Positions 1-6,478 of a stretch of 18,309 bases of DNA are shown piece after piece. A program made the position numbers and the translations under genes. The notes under the pieces were generated by a model. It was given only the letters and a program-made list of their open reading frames with translations. It was not told where the DNA came from and did not search any database. Source of the DNA: a candidate division Zixibacteria bacterium RBG_16_43_9 (GTDB lineage Bacteria > Zixibacteria > MSB-5A5 > RBG-16-43-9); assembly GCA_001775355.1 (NCBI GenBank), contig MEWM01000067.1:1-18309 (forward strand), in the 5' to 3' direction. Numbering within the stretch: the stretch's first letter is position 1; the number at the start of each line of letters is the position of its first letter.

Positions 1-20
1 CCGGTCATGCTTAAAATCAT
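1..20 (-). CDS. Start of an unidentified gene leaving the window at the left edge (partial)
   Basis: Only the first few codons are visible, so no function can be given. On the minus strand a full Shine-Dalgarno sequence AAGGAGG lies at 31-25. ATG codons follow at 24 (no spacer, reads MDDFKHDR), at 20 (4-base spacer, reads MILSMT) and at 8 (16-base spacer). I chose the ATG at 20 for its spacing, but the one at 24 reads equally well as protein. A consensus-like promoter at 73-45 points into this start, which is the main reason to believe a gene begins here. Confidence 0.4.
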
Positions 21-44
21 CCATCCTCCTTAAAGTTTTCTTCA

Positions 45-73
45 ATTATTAACTGTCTGACCTGATTTGTCAA
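45..73 (-). promoter_or_regulatory. Sigma-70-like promoter for the gene at the left edge
   Basis: On the minus strand there is a perfect -35 hexamer TTGACA (73-68), a 17-base spacer, and a -10 hexamer AATAAT (50-45) that differs from TATAAT at one base. The expected transcription start is near 38, which leaves a short leader containing the AAGGAGG at 31-25. Hexamers, spacing, Shine-Dalgarno and start codon line up in the right order, so this is the best-supported promoter in the window. Confidence 0.6.
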
Positions 74-160
74 TCTCTATTTTACAATCATTTCTCTGAT
101 TACGTCGAGATAAGGGAAATTCATGAACTGCCCCGGCAAAAAATTCATTGATCAAGAAAT

Positions 161-188
161 GTAGGGGTTCAAAATTTTGAATCCCTAC
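161..188. repeat. GTAGGGG-type palindrome
   Basis: This is a 28-base inverted repeat with arms GTAGGGGTTCAAAA and TTTTGAATCCCTAC. All 14 positions pair except one G-T wobble (167 with 182). It lies 12 bases past the stop of the DUF2721-like gene. No T-run follows on the minus strand, so it is not a textbook intrinsic terminator, although it could slow polymerase or protect the mRNA 3' end. Its ends match the palindromes at 800-827 and 4239-4267. Confidence 0.7.
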
Positions 189-200
189 GACTGATTTTTT

Positions 201-668
201 CTACTCCTCTTCCACCTCAAATTGAACCACCCGGAAGGAGATTCTGACCTCTAAGTAGGCGAAAACCGTGCCGCTGAACACAAAAGCAGTTCCGACTAAA
301 AAAAGAATCAGGGGGAAAAGCTCTCCTTTGAAAAGCAACCCCAGGTCTCTTAGGGCTATGAAGAGCGAGGTCAGCATGAAGAAAATCATGCCGGTATAGA
401 GATTCAAAATCGAATTTTTGTTCAGCCGAGCCCTTCTCAAAAGCTGTCCCACCTGCTTTTCAATGCTTTTTAATCTTCTTACCTGAAATTTATTCAGTTC
501 TTCAGTCAATTTCAATTCCCTTTTCTCTTCGTTCAGTTCCCGGATGGCACTGATGATGTTGGAGTATTTATTTTGCAAACCCAAAAGAAGCAACCCGCAC
601 GCGGATATCATCACCACCGGGGCTAACATATCGCTGATAAACTTGGTTATCTCTATACCTGAAGCCAT
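201..668 (-). CDS. DUF2721-like small membrane protein
   Basis: A 155-residue membrane protein of unknown function. It has an N-terminal hydrophobic segment (about 12-31, containing APVVMISACGLLLLGL), a charged helical stretch with coiled-coil character (about 40-85, many Glu, Lys and Arg), and two C-terminal membrane segments (about 89-106 and 117-138). The P-V-V-x-I-S-A-C-G-L-L-L-L start followed by a charged helix and two membrane helices matches what I know of the DUF2721 family, which has no assigned role. The Shine-Dalgarno AGAGG is five bases before the ATG. It is separated from folC by 236 bases of hairpin repeats, so it may be transcribed on its own, although I see no good promoter in that gap. 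Confidence 0.7.
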   Translation of the reverse strand: MASGIEITKFISDMLAPVVMISACGLLLLGLQNKYSNIISAIRELNEEKRELKLTEELNKFQVRRLKSIEKQVGQLLRRARLNKNSILNLYTGMIFFMLTSLFIALRDLGLLFKGELFPLILFLVGTAFVFSGTVFAYLEVRISFRVVQFEVEEE

Positions 669-737
669 TGGAACCTCTTTTTTCTACTTAATCGGTAATC
701 CGGATTTGTTTCTGCATTCTGCAGGATGGAAGAACCG

Positions 738-761
738 ACCCACGTTGGAGGCAACGTGGGT
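738..761. repeat. Hairpin 1 of the 738-892 cluster
   Basis: A perfect 10-bp stem (ACCCACGTTG with CAACGTGGGT) with the 4-base loop GAGG. It lies between the DUF2721-like gene and folC. No U-rich tail follows on the minus strand. Confidence 0.7.
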
Positions 762-774
762 TTACCGATCAAGA

Positions 775-790
775 CAAGGCCTTGGCCTTG
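775..790. repeat. Hairpin 2 of the 738-892 cluster
   Basis: CAAGGC pairs with GCCTTG across the 4-base loop CTTG, giving a 6-bp perfect stem. It is the weakest of the five neighbouring hairpins and would not be called alone. Confidence 0.5.
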
Positions 791-799
791 CATCTTTGC

Positions 800-827
800 G
801 TAGGGGCGTATTGCAATACGCCCCTAC
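800..827. repeat. GTAGGGG-type perfect palindrome (hairpin 3 of cluster)
   Basis: A 28-base palindrome without a mismatch: arm GTAGGGGCGTATTG followed directly by its reverse complement CAATACGCCCCTAC. It shares the GTAGGGG/CCCCTAC ends with the elements at 161-188 and 4239-4267. As in the latter, a CAGACA/TGTCTG hairpin lies beside it (841-858), which suggests the two parts form one composite mobile or amplified repeat. Confidence 0.8.
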
Positions 828-840
828 AGCTTACGGTAAG

Positions 841-858
841 TCAGACATTCCTGTCTGA
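841..858. repeat. CAGACATTCCTGTCTG hairpin (hairpin 4 of cluster)
   Basis: TCAGACA pairs with TGTCTGA across the loop TTCC (7-bp stem). The 16-base core CAGACATTCCTGTCTG recurs in reverse complement at 4278-4293, also beside a GTAGGG palindrome. Confidence 0.75.
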
Positions 859-867
859 CCGTTACAG

Positions 868-892
868 AGGGGCGGAGCTGAATTCCACCCCT
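868..892. repeat. Imperfect hairpin next to the folC stop (hairpin 5 of cluster)
   Basis: AGGGG pairs with CCCCT, then after one mismatch GGA pairs with TCC, with a small AT-containing loop. It ends 13 bases from the folC stop. With no T-run after it on the minus strand, it may act as an RNA 3'-end structure rather than a classical terminator. Confidence 0.5.
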
Positions 893-904
893 TGATCTGT
901 GTTT

Positions 905-2167
905 TTACCCGGATAAAAATTCACCAATGGTGAAGTGCGAGCCGGTCACGCAGAGAACATCGTCCTTTTTCATTTTTCTTAGAGCACTCTGGTAAGCTTC
1001 CTTTACTCCAGAAACAGCACTATATCTCAACCCTAACTTTCGAGCCGTATCAGCCAGCAAATCAAGGTTGGCTGAGCGGGGATAATAGGGTTGAGTCAAA
1101 ATGACCTCCTCGGCAATTTTACCCATAATCTGGAGCATCGTTCTGTAATTTTTATCGTCCATCACCCCAAAAACGAAATATATTTTTTTATCCGGCAATA
1201 ATTTTTTCAGAGCAGAAACCAGATTATTAATCCCGTCCGGATTATGAGCCACGTCTAAGATGACCAGAGGATTTTTTCTGTATATTTCCAATCTTCCGGG
1301 CCAGTTGACCTTGCTTAACCCCGAAAGAATCGCTTTTTTATTAACTTTAAACCCTTGACGAGTAAGATTCTCTGCGGCTAAGATAGCGCAGGCAGCATTT
1401 CTGACCTGGTGCTCACCTGCTAAATTGAGTCTTATTCCAGAATAGGTATCTGTTCTGGTCTTAAGATTAAACTTTATCCCTGCAATGGAACTTTCTATGA
1501 TCTCCCATTTGGAATCTTTGAAAACCGAAAAGAGCTCTGATTTTTTCTGTCGGCATAATGACTCGATTACCTTAAAAGACTTTACTCTTTCTATTGAGGT
1601 CACTGTAGGAACATTGTCTTTTATGATTCCTCCTTTTTCCCTGGCGATCTTTTCCAGGGTCTTACCCAATCTATCAGTATGCTCCAGACCGATATTGGTA
1701 ATTATAGCCACTTCCGGCTTTAAGATATTTGTGGAATCAAGCCTTCCGCCTAAGCCGGTTTCCACAACTGCCAGCTCGATTTTCCTGTCAGCAAAATAGG
1801 AAAAGGCTAAGGCTGTAGTTACCTCAAAAAAGGTATACTTTTTCTTTAGAATCTCTTCTTTCAAATCTGAGACGAAATCTGTCAGGTAATCTTTTTCTAT
1901 GAGAGATTCCCTTACCCTGATCCTTTCTCTGAAATCTATAAGATGAGGTGAAGTATAAAGCCCGCAGGAATATTTTGCTTGTCTCAAAATTGAGTAAAGC
2001 ATCGCACAGCAGGAGCCTTTCCCATTGGTCCCGGCAACATGAATCGAGGCAAACTTAAGATGGGGATTCCCCAGTCTTTTCATCAGAGAAAAAGTATTCT
2101 CTAGGCCCAACTTTATCCCAAACTTCTCCAGACTAAAAAGGAAATCAACTGCCTGCTGATAGTTCAT
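905..2167 (-). CDS. folC: Folylpolyglutamate synthase / dihydrofolate synthase
   Basis: A cytoplasmic Mur-ligase-family enzyme that adds glutamate to folates using ATP; many bacterial FolC proteins also join dihydropteroate to glutamate. At 420 residues it has normal family length. The P-loop GTNGKGS is at 46-52, the family signature VVETGLGGRLDSTN at 134-147, and the ATP/Mg-binding stretch GLEHTDRLGKTLEKIAREKGGI spans 160-181, with K178 in the place of the carbamylated lysine. The C-terminal domain carries NWPGRLE (288-294) and LDVAHNPDG (304-312). The sequence does not show whether it has both activities. It follows accD by 33 bases, the same accD-folC order seen in many bacteria, including E. 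coli. No strong Shine-Dalgarno precedes the ATG, so it probably depends on operon transcription and upstream translation. Confidence 0.95.
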   Translation of the reverse strand: MNYQQAVDFLFSLEKFGIKLGLENTFSLMKRLGNPHLKFASIHVAGTNGKGSCCAMLYSILRQAKYSCGLYTSPHLIDFRERIRVRESLIEKDYLTDFVSDLKEEILKKKYTFFEVTTALAFSYFADRKIELAVVETGLGGRLDSTNILKPEVAIITNIGLEHTDRLGKTLEKIAREKGGIIKDNVPTVTSIERVKSFKVIESLCRQKKSELFSVFKDSKWEIIESSIAGIKFNLKTRTDTYSGIRLNLAGEHQVRNAACAILAAENLTRQGFKVNKKAILSGLSKVNWPGRLEIYRKNPLVILDVAHNPDGINNLVSALKKLLPDKKIYFVFGVMDDKNYRTMLQIMGKIAEEVILTQPYYPRSANLDLLADTARKLGLRYSAVSGVKEAYQSALRKMKKDDVLCVTGSHFTIGEFLSG

Positions 2168-2200
2168 CTTGAATTTAAAGGATAAAAGGTTTATAAAGAT

Positions 2201-3055
2201 TCAGCTTGTTTTAGCCGGGGGCAAGAGATATTCCAATAAAAGAGAAACGGTTTTTTTTAAATCTTTTCTTTCCACGATCTTATCCAAGAACCCGTGTTCT
2301 AAGAAAAATTCTGAGCTTTGGAAACCAGTCGGCAGCTCCTGTCCAATGGTCTGCTGGATCACCCTGGGTCCGGCAAATCCTAAAAGAGCTTTTGGCTCGG
2401 CAATTATGACATCACCCAGAGAGGCGTAGCTTGCCATAACCCCGGCCGTGGTGGGGTTGGTGAGAACGGAGATAAACGGAATGTTAGCATCATAGAGTTT
2501 AGCCAGAAGTCCACTGGTTTTCGCCATCTGCATTAAAGATAGGATCCCCTCCTGCATCCTGGCTCCACCTGAGCAGGATACAATCACCAGAGGTATTTTT
2601 CTTTCCAGCGATCTCTCGATGGCTCTGGCCACCTTCTCACCAACTACCGAGCCCATGCTCCCGCCGATGAATCCAAAATCCATCACTCCGAAGCTGACCT
2701 CTTTGTTTTCGATTTTACCAATCCCCACGATCACCGCATCGTTCAGCCCGGTTTTCTTACGCGAATCTCTTATCCGGTCCGGATACCTTTTGGAATCTTT
2801 GAACTTAAGCGGGTCAGTGGAGATCAGATTATTATCATACTCTTCTAATTTCCCTTGGTCCAGCAGAAGCTCGATATAATCTTTGGATTTTATCCTGAAG
2901 TGAAAATTGCACCGGTGACACACCCAGAGGTTTTTTTCTAACTCTTTCACGTAGATGATCTCGCCACAGCTCTCGCATTTAGTCCATAACCCATCCGGGA
3001 TCTCCTTTTTCTGCTGCGAGACCAGGCCATTCTTAGGTTTTTTGAACCATTCCAT
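2201..3055 (-). CDS. accD: Acetyl-CoA carboxylase carboxyltransferase subunit beta
   Basis: The zinc-containing beta subunit of the carboxyltransferase that, with AccA, moves the carboxyl group from biotin on AccB to acetyl-CoA, giving malonyl-CoA for fatty acid synthesis. At 284 residues it is close to the usual length. The N-terminal zinc ribbon has four cysteines (C27, C30, C46, C49). The crotonase-type fold is marked by FGFIGGSMGSVVGEK (127-141), which helps form the acyl-CoA oxyanion hole, and by SCSGGARMQEG (160-170). The partner gene accA is not in the window. accD lies 11 bases after rimI and 33 bases before folC, so it is probably part of the tsaE-to-folC operon. Confidence 0.96.
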   Translation of the reverse strand: MEWFKKPKNGLVSQQKKEIPDGLWTKCESCGEIIYVKELEKNLWVCHRCNFHFRIKSKDYIELLLDQGKLEEYDNNLISTDPLKFKDSKRYPDRIRDSRKKTGLNDAVIVGIGKIENKEVSFGVMDFGFIGGSMGSVVGEKVARAIERSLERKIPLVIVSCSGGARMQEGILSLMQMAKTSGLLAKLYDANIPFISVLTNPTTAGVMASYASLGDVIIAEPKALLGFAGPRVIQQTIGQELPTGFQSSEFFLEHGFLDKIVERKDLKKTVSLLLEYLLPPAKTS

Positions 3056-3066
3056 AGATTTATCTC

Positions 3067-3522
3067 TTAGAGCTTTTTCTCCATTATAATGGCATCTTCT
3101 ACCGGAAAGCGGTAATAATTTTTCCTTCTGCCGATCTGCTCAAAACCGAATTTCCTGTAAAGCGTCAAGGCGACTGAATTGGATACTCTCACATCCAGGG
3201 TCACGCTTTTGCAGGCCTGCTTTAATCCCTGCTCGATTATCCATTCCATCAGTTTTTTGGCTATTCCCTGACAACGGTGCTCTTTATCTACAGCAATGTT
3301 GGCTATCTGCAGCTCATCCTCGATCTTCCATAAACAGGTATATCCGACTAATTTCCCGTCTTTCCTTGCCACTGCTGGATAAGTAAAATCTTTATTAATG
3401 TCCTCCAGAAAAGACTCCTTTGTCCAGGGGTCAGAGAAGCTTTCCTTTTCTATCCTGAGGACTTCCTCTAAATCTCCTTCTTTCATCCTTTCAAAGGTCA
3501 AATCCTTGTTCTGCTCAGACAT
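3067..3522 (-). CDS. rimI: RimI-like ribosomal protein S18 alanine N-acetyltransferase
   Basis: A cytoplasmic GNAT acetyltransferase; the family acetylates the N-terminal alanine of ribosomal protein S18. At 151 residues it is full length. Acetyl-CoA motif A is IANIAVDKEHRCQGIAKKLM (73-92), with the R-x-x-G-x-A turn at 83-88. The C-terminal signature NSVALTLYRKFGF (115-127), the NYY (135-137) and the EDAIIM (142-147) are typical of RimI. Y122 matches the catalytic tyrosine of the E. coli enzyme. The usual catalytic glutamate in LEVR is aspartate here (LDVR, D110). The start overlaps the tsaB stop by 8 bases (ATGTCTGA), which suggests translational coupling. The tsaB-rimI neighbourhood makes RimI much likelier than a generic GNAT. 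Confidence 0.9.
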   Translation of the reverse strand: MSEQNKDLTFERMKEGDLEEVLRIEKESFSDPWTKESFLEDINKDFTYPAVARKDGKLVGYTCLWKIEDELQIANIAVDKEHRCQGIAKKLMEWIIEQGLKQACKSVTLDVRVSNSVALTLYRKFGFEQIGRRKNYYRFPVEDAIIMEKKL

Positions 3523-4201
3523 TTTTGAACTTCAATTCCTGCTCGGAGCTTCTCAGATATAATGGTTCTACCTTGTCTAAATCCTCAAATTCAGATAGTT
3601 TAAGCTTTTCTAGTCCCAAAGAAGCTATAGCTGTTCCGCTGGGCAGGTTCTTCTCTCCTTCTAAGAAATGAGCTTTTTCTCCATAAAGCTTGCTCAGATT
3701 CTCCTTGAAAACCTCTAAACCCAGACCTAAGAATATAACCTCCTCTGGAATTTTGGCAACAAGTTTTTCTATGCTTGTGACCCAGTAGTCTGAGACTCTC
3801 TTTATTCCGCCATCTCTGGAATCATAAACCGCTGAGTAGACCTCATTTTTTTTCGCATCTAAAATCGGAACCAAAGGATATGAGGAAGAACTCTGAAAAT
3901 ATACTAAACCATCTAAGGTAGGCACAGAAATTAAAGGTTTTCCTGAAGTGAAACAAAGTCCTTTTGTAGTAGCCAGTCCAATTCTTAAGCCAGTAAAAGA
4001 ACCAGGACCTATGGAAATTGCAATCCCATCCAGCTCCCCTAACTTTAAGGAAGCTTCATTTAAGACCTTGTCTATGCTGGGCAGAAGAATCTGGGCATGT
4101 GTCTGCCCGGCATTAAACCTGAGTTCAGATAAGACCTTATCATCTTCCACAATCCCTAAAGCTAAAAAAGGAGTTGCAGTATCTATGCCTAAGATTTTCA
4201 T
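3515..4201 (-). CDS. tsaB: tRNA threonylcarbamoyladenosine biosynthesis protein TsaB
   Basis: TsaB is the ASKHA-fold partner of TsaD and TsaE in the enzyme that places threonylcarbamoyl on A37 of tRNAs reading ANN codons (t6A). It is not catalytic; it binds and stabilises TsaD. At 228 residues the length is normal. The N-terminal ILGIDTATPFLALGIV (3-18) and the signature SIGPGSFTGLRIGLATTKG (63-81) are characteristic. The start is the ATG at 4201; no Shine-Dalgarno is visible, and the 101 bases before it (to tsaE) hold two inverted repeats that may have displaced one. It overlaps rimI by 8 bases. TsaD, the catalytic partner, is not in this window. Confidence 0.95.
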   Translation of the reverse strand: MKILGIDTATPFLALGIVEDDKVLSELRFNAGQTHAQILLPSIDKVLNEASLKLGELDGIAISIGPGSFTGLRIGLATTKGLCFTSGKPLISVPTLDGLVYFQSSSSYPLVPILDAKKNEVYSAVYDSRDGGIKRVSDYWVTSIEKLVAKIPEEVIFLGLGLEVFKENLSKLYGEKAHFLEGEKNLPSGTAIASLGLEKLKLSEFEDLDKVEPLYLRSSEQELKFKNV

Positions 4202-4238
4202 AAGAAGTCAGCTTTGGAAATCCGCAGGTGCTGATTTT

Positions 4239-4267
4239 GTAGGGCCGGGTTTGAACCCCGCCCCTAC
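4239..4267. repeat. GTAGGG-type inverted repeat between tsaE and tsaB
   Basis: A 29-base imperfect palindrome with ends GTAGGG and CCCTAC. A C-C mismatch follows the first six pairs, then CGGG pairs with CCCG, then there is another mismatch near the centre. It belongs to the same end-type as 161-188 and 800-827, here inserted between two genes that usually act together. Confidence 0.7.
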
Positions 4268-4274
4268 GCACATC

Positions 4275-4296
4275 GAACAGACAGGAATGTCTGTTC
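4275..4296. repeat. CAGACA/TGTCTG hairpin between tsaE and tsaB
   Basis: GAACAGACA pairs perfectly with TGTCTGTTC across the loop GGAA (9-bp stem). Its core is the exact reverse complement of CAGACATTCCTGTCTG at 843-858. It sits 7 bases from the GTAGGG palindrome, so the same pair of elements occurs together in two intergenic gaps. Confidence 0.75.
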
Positions 4297-4302
4297 TACC
4301 AG

Positions 4303-4725
4303 TCAAAATTCCTCTATCCTTATCTCCCTTTCATTTTCTGATAAAATCTTCAGATGAATGTCTATCCTCTTCTCCGGCAGGAGCGCAGATGCTTTTTCCG
4401 CCCATTCGACTATGCAGACCCCGTCCCCGTAAAAGTATTCCTCATACCCCAAGTTAATAATCTCAGATAATTTCTCCAAGCGAAAAAGGTCTATATGATA
4501 AACCTTGTATTTCCCCTGATATTCGTTGATCAGAACGAAACTCGGGCTTACCACAAAATCTTTTACGCCTAACCCTGAACAGATTCCCTGGGTAAGGCAG
4601 GTCTTGCCGCTTCCCAAAGGACCGAACAGGGCGACCACCAGCCCTGGATAAAAAACCTGAGCTATCTTTTCTCCGAGCTTCTTAGTTTCCTCTGGAGATG
4701 AGGTTATGATTTTCTTTTTAAACAA
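4303..4725 (-). CDS. tsaE: tRNA threonylcarbamoyladenosine biosynthesis ATPase TsaE
   Basis: A P-loop ATPase that works with TsaB and TsaD to complete the t6A cycle on tRNA. At 140 residues the length is normal. The Walker A motif is GPLGSGKT (35-42); further family marks are SPSFVLINEY (60-69), YHIDLFRL (76-83) and VEWAEK (106-111). The start chosen is TTG (4725-4723): the frame runs open further upstream, but MFKKKIITSSPEETKKLGEKIA is where homologues usually begin and there is no ATG nearby. No strong Shine-Dalgarno is visible. Only 28 bases separate it from the PorX-like gene upstream, so it may be transcribed with that two-component pair. Confidence 0.94.
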   Translation of the reverse strand: MFKKKIITSSPEETKKLGEKIAQVFYPGLVVALFGPLGSGKTCLTQGICSGLGVKDFVVSPSFVLINEYQGKYKVYHIDLFRLEKLSEIINLGYEEYFYGDGVCIVEWAEKASALLPEKRIDIHLKILSENEREIRIEEF

Positions 4726-4753
4726 ATCTAATTTATCCGTATCCGGGCTTCTA

Positions 4754-6316
4754 TTATATTTTGGGACGAAGGATTGTTACCGGGAGAATCATCTCCTCCA
4801 AGGAGATACCTCCGTGCTGAAAGCTGTTCTTGTACTGCCTCTCATATTCACTCTGTTTCGTCGGATAGACGAAATAGTAATCCTCCTTAGCGATGATGTA
4901 GGTAGTGCTCATAGTATAAGTAGGAAGTTTGTATCCCCTGGGATCTTTGATCAGGAGAGCATCCTTCTGGTCACAATTGAGGTTATCCCCATATTTATAT
5001 CTCAAGTTGGTGGAGGTATCCTTCTTGCCATGAGCTACTGTTCCCCTGGTGCCCAGAACACTGCCATGGTCAGTAGTTAAGAGGACTGTGCAATCCTGCC
5101 TGGATAGATACTTCAATATCTCGAAAAGAGAGGAGTGCAAAAACCAGGACCTCATCAAGGAACGGAAAGCCCCCTCATCCGGTGCGATTTCTTTGAGAAT
5201 CTCAGACTCAGACCTTCCGTGAGCTAAGATATCCAGGAAATTGTAAACTATGGAAAGAAGTGAACCGTTTCTGTAAGATGATATCTTCCGGGCTAAATTA
5301 TCCCCCTCAGCGATATCCAGCACCTTGACATATTTGGGCTCGGTCTTAAAAGTAAGCTTCAACCTTTGCAGCTGGGCGTCCAGAAGCTGTCTTTCATATC
5401 TATTCCGGCTGGACTCATCTTCGGACCCGGCTTTCCAGAGCTCCGGATAGAGCCTTGCGACTTCTGATGGAAAAAGTCCGGAGAAGATCGCATTTCTGGA
5501 ATAAGGGGTGGCAGTTGGAAGTATGGAATAGTAATATTCCCTTTTTAAATTAAAGTACTGGTTCAATATCGGCTCGATGAACAGGTACTGATCCAGCCTC
5601 ATGCAATCGACCACGATGAAGAAAACCGGTTTTTTCTCCAAAAGCAAAGGATAGAGGTATTTGGGAACGACGTCTACGGACAGCGGAGGGGAGTCTTTCT
5701 TCTCGACCCAGTCCACATAATTCCTTTCCACGAATCTGCCGAACTCCAGGTCACATTCTCTTCTCTGAGTGAAATGTGTCTCGGACAAACCTATCTCTTT
5801 AAAATCCTCCATCTCTAAGTCCCATTCTGAAAGCAGGCGGTGAATTTCAATCCATTCCCTCCAGCTCACGGGACCAGCTAAAGTTGAGCGGACCCGGTTA
5901 AAATCCTCAGCATATTTTTTCGAGAGGTGCTCTTCCCTGATCCTTTTTTTGCCTAAAATCTTTTTGACGGCAGAAAGGACCTGGCTTGGATTGACCGGTT
6001 TGGTCAGGTAATCGTCGATTTTTTCCCCGATAGCCTGGTCCATCAGATTCTCCTCTTCATTTTTCGTGACCATAATCACCGGCAGATGTGGATTTTTCTC
6101 CTTTATCTCCTCCAGAGTGGTCAAACCATCCTTGCCCGGCATCATCTCGTCTAAAAGAACTAAATCGAAATTTTTCTTCCCGATCAATGCAATGGCGTCA
6201 TCCCCGTTCGTAGCAGGCGTTACCTTATATCCCCTTTCCTCTAAGAAAATTATGTGAGATTTAAGATTATCTATCTCGTCATCCACCCAGAGTATGCTTT
6301 TTACATCTTCTTTCAT
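4754..6316 (-). CDS. PorX-like response regulator with PglZ / alkaline-phosphatase-type domain
   Basis: A cytoplasmic receiver-plus-enzyme protein of 520 residues. The receiver (about 6-122) has the acidic pair D12-D13, phospho-acceptor D56 (LLDEMMPGKDG), T84 and K106 (TKPV), all intact. A helical linker leads to a PglZ domain (about 230-516) with alkaline-phosphatase-superfamily metal and nucleophile positions: D237, the TAT at 268-270, D362 and H366, D416-H417, and H501 (QHGGISLEEMILPV). PorX of Porphyromonas has this layout; it regulates type IX secretion and is a zinc phosphodiesterase acting on oligonucleotides. No secretion genes are in the window, so the target is unknown. The start is supported by GAGG five bases before the ATG. 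It lies directly after the histidine kinase gene, its probable partner. There is no DNA-binding domain in the sequence. Confidence 0.88.
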   Translation of the reverse strand: MKEDVKSILWVDDEIDNLKSHIIFLEERGYKVTPATNGDDAIALIGKKNFDLVLLDEMMPGKDGLTTLEEIKEKNPHLPVIMVTKNEEENLMDQAIGEKIDDYLTKPVNPSQVLSAVKKILGKKRIREEHLSKKYAEDFNRVRSTLAGPVSWREWIEIHRLLSEWDLEMEDFKEIGLSETHFTQRRECDLEFGRFVERNYVDWVEKKDSPPLSVDVVPKYLYPLLLEKKPVFFIVVDCMRLDQYLFIEPILNQYFNLKREYYYSILPTATPYSRNAIFSGLFPSEVARLYPELWKAGSEDESSRNRYERQLLDAQLQRLKLTFKTEPKYVKVLDIAEGDNLARKISSYRNGSLLSIVYNFLDILAHGRSESEILKEIAPDEGAFRSLMRSWFLHSSLFEILKYLSRQDCTVLLTTDHGSVLGTRGTVAHGKKDTSTNLRYKYGDNLNCDQKDALLIKDPRGYKLPTYTMSTTYIIAKEDYYFVYPTKQSEYERQYKNSFQHGGISLEEMILPVTILRPKI

Positions 6317-6362
6317 TTATACCTCACAAAATTGTTAGAAATTTTTAGCCATTGAAAAAATG

Positions 6363-6436
6363 TTGGAGTATAAAGCTTTAGCTTTATCAATGAAAATGGA
6401 AAACTGTGTAAGTAAACCTAAAGGTTTACACTCCAA
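6363..6436. repeat. Two-hairpin element closed by an outer stem
   Basis: An outer perfect 7-bp stem (TTGGAGT 6363-6369 with ACTCCAA 6430-6436) encloses two perfect 8-bp hairpins with 2-base central loops: ATAAAGCT/AGCTTTAT (6370-6387) and GTAAACCT/AGGTTTAC (6412-6429). The outer stem is contiguous with both hairpins, leaving only 24 bases (6388-6411) between them, so it can fold as a three-way junction. It fills much of the 162-base gap between the kinase and PorX-like genes. A TATACT hexamer (6372-6367, minus strand) inside it could serve as a -10, but the matching -35 is poor. Confidence 0.7.
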
Positions 6437-6478
6437 AACTTTATTATGGTAATTTTACATCTAATCTACGCTCTTTTC

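Noticed and set aside
53..62. The 10-mer CTGTCTGACC, identical to 851-860, as a further copy of the CAGACA/TGTCTG hairpin.
   Set aside because: The opposite arm of the hairpin is absent, and a single shared 10-mer could be chance or a decayed remnant; it also lies inside the predicted promoter spacer.
161..188. Intrinsic terminator of the DUF2721-like gene.
   Set aside because: The stem is strong, but on the minus strand it is followed by ATTTCTTGATC, not a T-run, and the same palindrome type occurs elsewhere unrelated to gene ends.
544..858. A 104-residue open frame on the plus strand over the DUF2721-like gene start and the hairpin cluster.
   Set aside because: Half is antisense to a real gene and the rest translates palindromic repeats; no protein-like pattern.
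738..892. CRISPR array, because of the series of short inverted repeats.
   Set aside because: The units differ from each other in sequence and length, there are no regular spacers, and no cas gene is present.
3948..4457. A 169-residue open frame on the plus strand across tsaB, the repeat gap and tsaE.
   Set aside because: It runs antisense to two clearly recognisable genes and through two hairpins, has no family resemblance, and its composition is proline- and serine-rich as expected from the complementary strand of coding sequence.
4754..6316. Type IX secretion locus or BREX/Pgl defence system, suggested by the PorX and PglZ resemblance.
   Set aside because: No secretion (por, gld, sov) genes and no brx/pgl methylase or ATPase genes are nearby; the receiver fusion matches PorX-type regulators rather than defence PglZ.
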